Below, in pieces: positions 7,379 through 14,481 of a stretch of 64,000 nucleotides of DNA. Every line of letters begins with the position of its first letter. The first letter of the stretch is position 1. The stretch spans positions 1 to 64,000 of the forward strand of contig CAZASG010000005.1 in assembly GCA_964487745.1 (NCBI GenBank), given 5' to 3'. Source of the stretch: Desulfolinea sp964487745 (GTDB taxonomy: Bacteria > Chloroflexota > Anaerolineae > Anaerolineales > Villigracilaceae). The notes below the pieces were generated by a model. It made no database searches and was not told the DNA's origin. It worked only from the letters and a program-made list of their open reading frames with translations. A program made the position numbers and the translations under genes.

Positions 7379-7861
7379 ATGAATGACTTTTTACATCAGC
7401 CCGGCTTTTTTGGCACAAGTGCAAATTTCGCAGCAGATTTTACATTGGTGATGATGGTCTTCATCGCGAGCCTGTTTACAGTGGGGACGGTGCTGGCGTT
7501 GAAAAAGAAATATGATACCCATCGCTGGGTGCAGACGACGGCGGCTGTGCTGAACGCGATCATGGTTTTGTGGATGATGATCCTGCCTTTTCGGGATTTC
7601 GTTGCGCCCGGTTTGCCAGAGCAGATCAGCGAACGTTTTTACGCGGTCACGACCCTGCACGCTTTTGTGGGTTTCTTTGGCCTGACCTTTGGTCTCTTTG
7701 TTACTTTGCGGGGTAACGGTTTGGTGCCAAAGGTGCTAAAATTCAAGAACTATAAACTCTTTATGCGGATTGCATATAGCCTGTATATGCTGACGACCGT
7801 TCTGGGCATTTGGGTTTATTTTGTTTGGTTTGTTGGGAATCCAAATCCGCCGACGTATTAA
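7379..7861 (+). CDS. DUF420-like four-helix membrane protein
   Basis: 160 residues, four to five membrane segments (FTLVMMVFIASLFTVGTVLAL, TTAAVLNAIMVLWMMILPF, TLHAFVGFFGLTFGLFVTL, IAYSLYMLTTVLGIWVYFVW). Length, a conserved His in TLHAFVGF and the pattern of helices fit the DUF420 family, whose members often sit near cytochrome oxidases; no oxidase genes are seen here. The ATG at 7379 follows CAGGAGG and is preferred over the ATG-like start at 7343. Its stop overlaps the next start (TAATG), so it is translationally coupled to the phosphatidyltransferase gene. Confidence 0.65.
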   Translation: MNDFLHQPGFFGTSANFAADFTLVMMVFIASLFTVGTVLALKKKYDTHRWVQTTAAVLNAIMVLWMMILPFRDFVAPGLPEQISERFYAVTTLHAFVGFFGLTFGLFVTLRGNGLVPKVLKFKNYKLFMRIAYSLYMLTTVLGIWVYFVWFVGNPNPPTY

Positions 7862-8994
7862 TGAATCTTTCTCGAAATAATTCTCTAGCCCTGGCTGATC
7901 TGAAAAAAGACTGGATGCAAGCCGGGCTATTTTTTGTGTTCTTTATTGGGAGCATTTACCTTTTGCTGCACAACTTTTGGGATGTGGCTTATGCCCTGCG
8001 TTGGTTGGGCTTGGCGTCCGCTTTTGGGGTCTATCAACTTTGGGTTTTATGGCGTTCGTTATCTCTCAATCATCGTGAGGACGAAGATAATTTGCTGCCA
8101 AATCTCGGCTGGGCGAATGCCGTCTCCTTTGGGCGCGGTATCTTTATCGGGGCGTTGCTTGGTTTTCTCTTTTTACCCTGGGCAGAAGGTTGGCTGGCAT
8201 GGCTGCCTTTCGCTTTTTATCTCCTCGCTGCGCTGAGCGATCTGCTCGACGGTTATCTGGCGCGGGTGACGAATCACGTCACGGAGTTGGGCACTGCCCT
8301 CGACATGAATAACGACTCGTGGGGCGTGCTGATTGTGACCCTGCTCGCCTTTTGGTATGGACAGGTGCCGATCTGGTATTTGCCTGTTGGTTTGGCGCGG
8401 TACATTTTCGTCTTTGGGCTTTGGTTGCGTGAGAAGATGGGCAAGCCAAATCACGAAATGCCTTTTAGTTTTCGGCGGCGTATCTTTGCCGGTGTGCAGA
8501 TGGGTTTTATCGTCGCCATGCTGGCACCGCTTTACTCTCCGCCTGCGACGATTTTCGCGGCGACGCTTTTCTCCATTCCCTTTTTGATCGGTTTTCTCTA
8601 TGACTGGTTTCTGGTCAGCGGGAAGATCAACCCGCTCAAGGGGGCATCGTTTTTCGATGGCATTCTCGCAAATAAAATACTCAAATCCATTCCCTTGCCT
8701 TTACGCCTTTCGCTGATCGTAGTTTTAGGGTATTTCCTTGCCACGCAAAACCTTCCCCTCGTTTGGATGCTGGTTTTTATACCGCTCATGCTTCTCCTCG
8801 CACTGGGTGTGCTGGGCAGGCTTGCTGCGATCTTGATCTTGATCTTTCTCGGGCTAGTCGTATCTGATGGCCCGCTGGATGGCCTTTATCCCGTACTCTT
8901 TATTTTGAGCACCACACTCTTTTTCACAGGCACAGGTGCGATCTCACTTTGGTCCCCCGAAGATTGGTTGATTTATAATCGGGCAGGGGAGTAA
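7861..8994 (+). CDS. CDP-alcohol phosphatidyltransferase family membrane enzyme
   Basis: 377 residues, start overlapping the previous stop by one base. It contains the full family motif: Asp127, Asp130-Gly131, Ala134-Arg135, Gly144, Asp148 and Asp152. This is the D1xxD2G1xxAR-x8-G2xxxD3xxxD4 signature that binds metals and the CDP-alcohol. About ten hydrophobic segments surround it, many more than in minimal family members (around 200 residues), so the C-terminal 150 residues are an added membrane domain. It should transfer a phospho-lipid headgroup or phosphatidyl group at the inner membrane; the acceptor is unknown. The next gene starts four bases downstream. Confidence 0.85.
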   Translation: MNLSRNNSLALADLKKDWMQAGLFFVFFIGSIYLLLHNFWDVAYALRWLGLASAFGVYQLWVLWRSLSLNHREDEDNLLPNLGWANAVSFGRGIFIGALLGFLFLPWAEGWLAWLPFAFYLLAALSDLLDGYLARVTNHVTELGTALDMNNDSWGVLIVTLLAFWYGQVPIWYLPVGLARYIFVFGLWLREKMGKPNHEMPFSFRRRIFAGVQMGFIVAMLAPLYSPPATIFAATLFSIPFLIGFLYDWFLVSGKINPLKGASFFDGILANKILKSIPLPLRLSLIVVLGYFLATQNLPLVWMLVFIPLMLLLALGVLGRLAAILILIFLGLVVSDGPLDGLYPVLFILSTTLFFTGTGAISLWSPEDWLIYNRAGE

Positions 8995-8998
8995 CCGG

Positions 8999-10006
8999 AT
9001 GTCAAAAAAACGCTTGTTCTCTTTTCTTTTATGGGCTATCGTCGCGCTTCTCTTCTGGTGGGCCTGGCGCGATATTACGCTTTTCGAGATTGTCGAGGCG
9101 CTTAGTCGCTTCACGCCATACTCCATTGGTGTTCTTCTTTTTGTAAACGCCCTTATTATCCTGCTTTTTAGCAGTCGTTGGTGGCTGATCATCCGCGCGC
9201 TAGGGTATCGTGTGCCCTATTTTGCGCTTACGAAATATCGCCTTGCCAGTTTCGGTGTCAGTTATTTCACGCCCGGTCCGCAATTTGGCGGGGAGCCTCT
9301 GCAGGTCTATTTTTTACAGGCGCGGCATCAGATCCCGACCGAGATGGCGGTGGCATCCGTCAGCCTCGATAAGATTCTCGAGATGTTGGCGAATTTTACA
9401 TTTCTTGCACTGGGTATCCTGATCGTTGTTTGGCAGGGATTATTTTTCCAGGAAGGTTCGGTGATGCTGATCTTCGTTTCGGCGGGGATGGCAGGAATCC
9501 TGTTGGGATACCTTGTCCTTTTGTTGATCGGCAAAACGCCTCTCGCGTGGACCTTCGGCAGGCTTCCGCTAATTAAACGGGATCATGCCTCCCTGAGTGC
9601 GATCTGTCAAACGCTGCTGGACGCAGAGTCTCAGATCGGAGCGTTTTGCCGCCAAAAGCCGCGCACCATCCTCCTCTCGAGTTTCCTTTCCGCAATCATT
9701 TGGTTCGCCCTGTTGGGAGAATATGCGCTCGCGCTGCACTTTCTTGGTTTGGATACGAGCCTGCTGAATATTCTGGCGATCATCGTCTTTGCGCGGCTGG
9801 CATTCCTGACACCGCTGCCGGGCGGATTAGGCGCTCTGGAAGCCGGGCAAGTTTTTGCGATGCAGTCGCTGGGATTTGATTCCGTTCTGGGTGTTAGCAT
9901 GAGTCTGTTCATTCGAGTGCGCGATTCGCTTTTCGGTCTGCTCGGATTATGGCTCGGAAGCGCTTATAATTTTAGCCATGAAAAAACGCCAAGCCCTTTA
10001 CTTTGA
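8999..10006 (+). CDS. UPF0104 / lysylphosphatidylglycerol synthase transmembrane-like protein
   Basis: 335 residues with about eight membrane helices. Family landmarks are FGVSYFTPGPQFGGEPLQVYFLQ (a YFTPG-type motif) and FLTPLPGGLGALEAGQVF near residue 275, both standard for the YbhN/AglD/MprF-N family. MprF members flip lipids across the membrane; many relatives have no assigned substrate. It directly follows a phospholipid-headgroup type enzyme, so a role in handling that enzyme's product is reasonable. A GGGGAG site lies eight bases before ATG. The last 29 bases overlap the next gene. Confidence 0.82.
   Translation: MSKKRLFSFLLWAIVALLFWWAWRDITLFEIVEALSRFTPYSIGVLLFVNALIILLFSSRWWLIIRALGYRVPYFALTKYRLASFGVSYFTPGPQFGGEPLQVYFLQARHQIPTEMAVASVSLDKILEMLANFTFLALGILIVVWQGLFFQEGSVMLIFVSAGMAGILLGYLVLLLIGKTPLAWTFGRLPLIKRDHASLSAICQTLLDAESQIGAFCRQKPRTILLSSFLSAIIWFALLGEYALALHFLGLDTSLLNILAIIVFARLAFLTPLPGGLGALEAGQVFAMQSLGFDSVLGVSMSLFIRVRDSLFGLLGLWLGSAYNFSHEKTPSPLL
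9965..9970 (+). promoter_or_regulatory. -10 box of a possible internal leaderless promoter
   Basis: TATAAT lies inside the end of the UPF0104 gene, seven bases before the ATG at 9978. There is no Shine-Dalgarno sequence. It would let the dehydrogenase-to-RibD gene block be transcribed on its own. The -35 box is weak. Confidence 0.4.
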
Positions 10007-10964
10007 AGCCCCGTATCAGGTTGCCGTACGCGAGGAGGAAATGCCAGCTTTGAAGCCTGAGCAAATTCTCGTGCGGACAACCCTCTCCGCCGTCAGCGCG
10101 GGGACGGAGATGCTCTTTTATCGCGGAGAGTTTCCACGCGAGATGGCGGTGGATGCGACGATTGCCTCGCTTGAAGAGCAGAATGATTATCCACTCAAGT
10201 ATGGATACGCGGCGGTTGGCCTGGTCGATGAAGTTGGTGAAGGTGTTGATAATAAATGGTTGGGGAAACGCGTTTTTTCCTTTCAGCCACACCAGAGCCG
10301 ATTTGTGGCTGGCACGGATGAACTTTTCCAGATTCCCGATAATATCCCGGACGAGGATGCTGTTTTTCTCCCAAATATGGAGACAGCGGTAAACTTGGTG
10401 ATGGATAGTAATCCCCTCATTGGTGAGCGTGTGATCGTTTTTGGGCAGGGTATCATCGGTCTGTTGACAACGGCATTGCTGCGTCAGTTTCCGTTGGAAA
10501 AGTTGGTCGTTGTTGATCCCGTTCCTATGCGGCGAGAGGCAGCTCTCGCCCTTGGTGTGGACGCAGCTCTCGCGCCTGAAGATGTCGATGAGGATGATTT
10601 TGATCTTGCTATTGAGCTTTCGGGAAGAGCGAATGCTTTGAATATGGCTGTTGATAAAGTTGGTTATTCAGGCAGGGTCATCGTCGGCTCGTGGTATGGA
10701 CGGAAACCCGTTTCGCTTGATCTTGGCGGGCGCTTTCATCGGGATCGTATCCATCTTATCAGTTCGCAGGTCAGTACCATTGCGCCACAATTCAGCGCGC
10801 GCTGGGACAAGGTTCGTCGCTTTGACGTAGTCTGGGAGATGTTGGGGCGGGTTAGGCCGAGTAAATGGGTCTCGTCGCGCATCCCCTTTGAGGAGGCAGA
10901 GCAAGCCTATGCCACGCTCGATACGCGTCCGCAGGATGTCCTGCAGGTCGTTTTTGAATATTAA
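9978..10964 (+). CDS. BchC-like medium-chain dehydrogenase without zinc ligands
   Basis: 328 residues of the MDR superfamily. The N-terminal GroES-like domain has TTLSAVSAGTE where classical alcohol dehydrogenases carry the catalytic-zinc cysteine, and the four structural-zinc cysteines are absent. The NAD(P) fold follows with VIVFGQGIIGLL (about 150-161) and VVVDPVPMRREAALALGVDAALAP. The SxxSAGTE signature recalls bacteriochlorophyllide dehydrogenase BchC and relatives. No bacteriochlorophyll genes are nearby. It is first of a closely packed set with PTPS, glycosyltransferase, methyltransferase and RibD-like reductase. I infer that it oxidises or reduces a side-chain alcohol on the product of that set. 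Confidence 0.78.
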   Translation: MKKRQALYFEAPYQVAVREEEMPALKPEQILVRTTLSAVSAGTEMLFYRGEFPREMAVDATIASLEEQNDYPLKYGYAAVGLVDEVGEGVDNKWLGKRVFSFQPHQSRFVAGTDELFQIPDNIPDEDAVFLPNMETAVNLVMDSNPLIGERVIVFGQGIIGLLTTALLRQFPLEKLVVVDPVPMRREAALALGVDAALAPEDVDEDDFDLAIELSGRANALNMAVDKVGYSGRVIVGSWYGRKPVSLDLGGRFHRDRIHLISSQVSTIAPQFSARWDKVRRFDVVWEMLGRVRPSKWVSSRIPFEEAEQAYATLDTRPQDVLQVVFEY

Positions 10965-10965
10965 T

Positions 10966-10989
10966 GTCATTGCGCTTATTCGCAAAGAC
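10966..10989 (+). repeat. Short GTCATTGCG hairpin repeat
   Basis: GTCATTGCG (10966-10974) and CGCAAAGAC (10981-10989) form a short imperfect inverted repeat that matches the ends of the longer elements at 6281 and 27435. It lies between the dehydrogenase stop and the PTPS ribosome binding site. Confidence 0.5.
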
Positions 10990-11006
10990 AAAAATGGAGG
11001 AACACC

Positions 11007-11384
11007 ATGTACACAGTTGCTGTAAAACGCGATTTTGTTGCCCAGCATTTTTTGGTTGGAGGGGATTGGGGTGCAGAAAATGAACTTCACTCGCATCATT
11101 ATGTAATCGAGTTGCAATTGGAAGGGGCGGAACTCGATCAACATGGCTATTTGGTCGACATTGTTGATATCGAAGAGAACCTGGACGCACTTGTAGCTGA
11201 ATATCGCGATAAAACCTTGAACTCGCTTTTGCCTTTTGCGGGGTTGAATCCGTCCATTGAGCATTTTTCACGCATCCTTTGTGAAACCTTGAGCGAACGG
11301 ATCTCTGCGCCAAATATTTCTGTGCTGACTGTCAAGCTCTGGGAAAATGATATTGCCTGGGCTTCCTATCGACTGGAGCGTTAA
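11007..11384 (+). CDS. 6-pyruvoyltetrahydropterin synthase homologue with active-site Glu (PTPS-III-like)
   Basis: 125 residues of the PTPS/QueD fold. Zinc ligands are His14 (VAQHFL), His28 and His30 (ELHSHHY). In PTPS and QueD a catalytic Cys stands four residues before the first His of the HxH pair; here that position is Glu24 (ENELH). A Glu in place of Cys defines the PTPS-III type, which converts dihydroneopterin to 6-hydroxymethyl-dihydropterin and replaces FolB in several phyla including Chloroflexi. The motif is HSH rather than the usual HGH. It has a GGAGG site and ends overlapping the GT4 start (TAATG). It may serve folate synthesis, the neighbouring modified-pterin set, or both. Confidence 0.83.
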   Translation: MYTVAVKRDFVAQHFLVGGDWGAENELHSHHYVIELQLEGAELDQHGYLVDIVDIEENLDALVAEYRDKTLNSLLPFAGLNPSIEHFSRILCETLSERISAPNISVLTVKLWENDIAWASYRLER

Positions 11385-12469
11385 TGCGCATTGGCTTGTT
11401 GATCTACGGAAGTCTGGACACCCTCAGCGGGGGCTATCTATATGATCGAAAGCTGGTGGAGCATTTGCGTAATGTGGGTGATGAGGTGGAAGTCGTTTCT
11501 CTGCCGTGGCGAAATTACGCCTTTCATCTGACTGATAATTTTTCCATTCCACTTTTGCGCCGCTTGAAGAGGGCTCGTTTCGAGGTCTTGTTACAGGATG
11601 AGTTGAATCACCCATCGCTTTTTCGATTCAATAAGACACTACGAAAAAGAGTGAGATATCCGATTGTTTCGATCGTTCATCATTTGCGCAGTAGTGAATT
11701 GCGTCCCGCGTGGCAGAATATACTGTACCGTATCCCGGAACGTGCTTATCTTGGCAGCGTGGACGGTTTTGTTTTCAACAGTGAAACGACGCGTGGTGTT
11801 GTAGAAAGAACCTTGGGGAGGTCTCGACCGCACGTGGTTGCTTACCCTGCAGGAGATCGCCTGAATCCAGAAATTTATGATTCTGATATTGCTACCCGTG
11901 CTCGTCAAAATGAAGTTTTCAAGATCGTGTTTTTGGGAAGTGTTATTTCGCGTAAAAATTTGCATACCTTGCTCAATGCACTTGCTCTAATTCAAGAAAA
12001 CTGGTCTTTGAACGTGATCGGCAATCTGGATGTGGAGCCCGCTTATGTAAAGCGCATTCAAGAGCAAGTGGTGCAATTGAGTTTGGGTGAGAAAGTTAGT
12101 TTTGCCGGTGCATTGAACGATGGGCCGCTTAAAGCTGCCTTGAAAGAAAGTCATCTCCTGGCATTGCCCTCCTCCTATGAGGGTTTTGGAATCGCCTACC
12201 TTGAGGGGATGGGGTATGGCTTGCCAGCCATTGGTAGTACCGATGGTGCCGCACATGAGATCATTACCCATGGTGAAGATGGTTTTCTGGTAGGCCCTAA
12301 TGATGTCGAAATGCTATCCGCCCACATCCGTGAGTTGATGTCTGATCGTAAGAAGCTTTTACGAATGAGTTTTGCCGCTCGAGAGCGATACCTTGCTCAT
12401 CCTACCTGGCGCGATAACGCCAGGAAAACACGAGAATTTTTAGCGCGCTTACGTGATAGAAGGTTATGA
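11384..12469 (+). CDS. GT4 family (GT-B) glycosyltransferase
   Basis: 361 residues. The N-terminal domain has the donor-independent start MRIGLLIYGSLDTLSGGYLYDRKL. The C-terminal domain has the GT4 pattern IVFLGSVISRKNLHTLLNAL, then LLALPSSYEGFGIAYLEGMGYGLPAIG, including the E-x7-E element that contacts the nucleotide sugar. It should transfer a sugar from an NDP- or GDP-sugar in the cytoplasm. Its start overlaps the PTPS stop by one base, and its stop overlaps the methyltransferase start (ATGA), so it is tightly coupled to both. This supports a small-molecule acceptor, perhaps a pterin, over a bulk polysaccharide. Confidence 0.88.
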   Translation: MRIGLLIYGSLDTLSGGYLYDRKLVEHLRNVGDEVEVVSLPWRNYAFHLTDNFSIPLLRRLKRARFEVLLQDELNHPSLFRFNKTLRKRVRYPIVSIVHHLRSSELRPAWQNILYRIPERAYLGSVDGFVFNSETTRGVVERTLGRSRPHVVAYPAGDRLNPEIYDSDIATRARQNEVFKIVFLGSVISRKNLHTLLNALALIQENWSLNVIGNLDVEPAYVKRIQEQVVQLSLGEKVSFAGALNDGPLKAALKESHLLALPSSYEGFGIAYLEGMGYGLPAIGSTDGAAHEIITHGEDGFLVGPNDVEMLSAHIRELMSDRKKLLRMSFAARERYLAHPTWRDNARKTREFLARLRDRRL

Positions 12470-13365
12470 GCAATTATTCGGATTTCCCCCGTTACCTCGC
12501 CTCCAAAAAGACCGTCGATGACCGTGCTCTTAATCAACGCGTTTGGGATGCTCTTGCTGAATCTCTCGATACTTATGAAGATGTCGAAATCCTTGAGATC
12601 GGCGGTGGCATCGGGACGATGATAGAGCGCCTGCTCGAACAAGGTGTTCTTCAGCACGCCCGCTATACGCTGCTTGATGAGCAGCCGGAGAATATCGCCG
12701 AAGCCCGTGAGCGCTTACCAAAGTGGGCTAATAAGCATAACTTCGAAGTCCGCTGGGAAGGCGAAACCCTTGTCTTGTGGAAGATGGGTAATCAGACCAA
12801 AGTCGATTTTCTTGCTGAAGATCTTTTTAATTTTCTCGCACGACGAAAGCCGGAACAAAAATATAATCTTCTCATTGCTCATGCTTTCCTTGATCTAGTT
12901 GACGTCCCCGCCACGCTGCCGCAGCTTTTTGAGAGCATCCGCCCCGAGGGGAATTTTTACTTTACGATCAACTTCGATGGTGAGACCATTTTCGAGCCAG
13001 TCGTCCCCGATGATGTCGAGATCATGGCGGCCTATCACCGCACAATGGATGAGCGCGTTATTAGTGGCAAGCTTTCTGGGGACAGCCGCGCGGGTCGGCA
13101 TCTCTTCACACATTTGCGCGAGGCGGGCGGGCAAATTCTTGAAGCGGGTAGTTCTGATTGGGTCGTTTTCGGCGACGAGAGCGGCTATCCCGCCGACGAA
13201 GCCTACTTTCTGCACTTTATCGTGGATACCGTTCGGGGCGCGTTGGACGGGGAAATTTCCTCTCACCAAATCAAAAACTGGGCGAGCGCGCGTCATGCCC
13301 AAATCGAGAGCGGCACGCTGGTTTACATTGCTCACCAACTCGACTTTTTCGGGAGCGTCTCTTGA
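12466..13365 (+). CDS. Class I SAM-dependent methyltransferase
   Basis: 299 residues. The SAM-binding loop is ILEIGGGIGTMIERLLEQG (near residue 45), followed by the acidic second strand YTLLDEQPENIAEAR and a motif-IV region NLLIAHAFLDLVDVPATLPQL. The C-terminal part (FYFTINFDGETIFEP, then DSRAGRHLFTHLREAGG) has no assigned family. It overlaps the glycosyltransferase stop by four bases and the next gene's TTG start by three. The substrate is unknown; context suggests methylation of the same product the glycosyltransferase acts on. Confidence 0.85.
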   Translation: MSNYSDFPRYLASKKTVDDRALNQRVWDALAESLDTYEDVEILEIGGGIGTMIERLLEQGVLQHARYTLLDEQPENIAEARERLPKWANKHNFEVRWEGETLVLWKMGNQTKVDFLAEDLFNFLARRKPEQKYNLLIAHAFLDLVDVPATLPQLFESIRPEGNFYFTINFDGETIFEPVVPDDVEIMAAYHRTMDERVISGKLSGDSRAGRHLFTHLREAGGQILEAGSSDWVVFGDESGYPADEAYFLHFIVDTVRGALDGEISSHQIKNWASARHAQIESGTLVYIAHQLDFFGSVS

Positions 13366-14030
13366 AAGTTACTGTCAATGTCGCTATGACCCTCGATGGC
13401 AAGATTGACAACATTGCGCGTCAGGGTGCCAAGATCTCATCCAATGCAGATTGGGAGCGCGTGGATCGAATGCGTGCAGCGCACGATGCCATCCTGGTCG
13501 GTGGAAATACGCTGTTGGCGGAAGATCCGCGCCTGACGGTCAAGTCCGAAAAACTGCGCGCAGACCGCGTCGCACGTGGACTTACACCTGATCCCGCCAA
13601 AGTGGGTGTTGTTTCGCAGTCGGCATTAACCGCCAATTCCCGTTTCGTGAACGATGGCGACAGCGAAGTCTTTATTTTAACCACCGAACGAACTTTGCCT
13701 GAGCAACTTGCCCTTCTTCGAGATGCTGGAACAAAAGTTTTTGTGGTTGGTGAAAAGCGCGTTGACCTAGTGGCTGCTTTTAGTCTGCTCGAAGAGCACG
13801 GCATTAAAACCGTGATGGTTGAAGGCGGCGGTGGGACGATCGCTGCCTTGCTCTCTGTTGGGTTGGTGGATGAGATCCGTGCCTATATTGCCCCGTTGAT
13901 CTTTGGCGGCGCAACGGCGCCCACCCTTGCTGATGGGGAAGGTTTTCTGGCTGGAGTAAAGCTGGCTTTACAAGACTTGGAAAAACTGGAAGATGGCGGA
14001 ATTTTAATAAGATACAAGATATTGAAGTGA
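13362..14030 (+). CDS. RibD C-terminal / dihydrofolate-reductase-fold reductase
   Basis: 222 residues starting at TTG 13362, overlapping the methyltransferase stop (TTGA). The start was chosen because the family begins with a short beta strand followed by AMTLDGKI, exactly as here (VTVNVAMTLDGKIDN). Other landmarks are AAHDAILVGGNTLLAEDPRLTV and VMVEGGGGTIAALL, which bind NADPH in RibD, Rib7 and ArfC. Those enzymes reduce the ribosylaminopyrimidine of riboflavin or deazaflavin synthesis. No deaminase domain or other rib genes are adjacent, so this copy likely reduces a pterin- or pyrimidine-type intermediate of the local pathway. It is the last gene of the block. Confidence 0.82.
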   Translation: MKVTVNVAMTLDGKIDNIARQGAKISSNADWERVDRMRAAHDAILVGGNTLLAEDPRLTVKSEKLRADRVARGLTPDPAKVGVVSQSALTANSRFVNDGDSEVFILTTERTLPEQLALLRDAGTKVFVVGEKRVDLVAAFSLLEEHGIKTVMVEGGGGTIAALLSVGLVDEIRAYIAPLIFGGATAPTLADGEGFLAGVKLALQDLEKLEDGGILIRYKILK

Positions 14031-14057
14031 ACAGCTTTTTGGCTCTTCTGCATCGTG

Positions 14058-14063
14058 TATAAT
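14058..14063 (+). promoter_or_regulatory. -10 box upstream of the 126-aa gene
   Basis: TATAAT at 14058-14063, 29 bases before the ATG at 14093, which also has AAGGAGATG as a ribosome binding site. A good -35 hexamer is not seen at the right distance. Confidence 0.4.
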
Positions 14064-14092
14064 CTGCACAACTTACCATAAAAGGAGATGCC

Positions 14093-14473
14093 ATGCAGTC
14101 AAAAGTTGTCGTTCAGGGGAAGGTAGAGAAAAAAAGCAATAAGAAATATAAGATCAAAAAGCAGAAAAAAGACGAAGTCGATATTGAGATCGATATCGAG
14201 GAAGAGGGCAATTACGAAGTTGAGAAACTGAGCATTGACGGATTACCCGCTGAGTTCGATGGACAGCCAATCACTTGGTTGAATAATTTTGCGATCAAGA
14301 AATCCGGGAGCTATATCAACCAGCGTTATAAAGTCAAAATTCCTGGCATTGGGGGGAAGCAAGTAGTCATTTTGGACAATAACAGCCACGGCGTTCCCTA
14401 CCTTTACACTGGGCCGATCGAAGATGATACGATCGAGATGTCTGATGGAGACCCGGGGATCGGCACGATATAG
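14093..14473 (+). CDS. Small lysine-rich protein of unknown function
   Basis: 126 residues, no recognisable family. The first 35 residues are strongly basic (KKSNKKYKIKKQKKDE), followed by an acidic stretch (DIEIDIEEEGNYEVE). The remainder looks like a beta-rich soluble domain (INQRYKVKIPGIGGKQVVI, YLYTGPIEDDTIEM). It has its own -10 box and a strong ribosome binding site, and it converges on the cyclase gene on the other strand. A nucleic-acid or carbohydrate binding role could be imagined from the charge pattern, but nothing in the sequence demonstrates one. Confidence 0.7.
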   Translation: MQSKVVVQGKVEKKSNKKYKIKKQKKDEVDIEIDIEEEGNYEVEKLSIDGLPAEFDGQPITWLNNFAIKKSGSYINQRYKVKIPGIGGKQVVILDNNSHGVPYLYTGPIEDDTIEMSDGDPGIGTI

Positions 14474-14481
14474 CTTTGTAA

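Noticed and set aside
9978..10964. BchC-like dehydrogenase as evidence of bacteriochlorophyll synthesis
   Set aside because: No other photosynthesis gene is in the window and the SAGTE signature is shared by several non-photosynthetic relatives.
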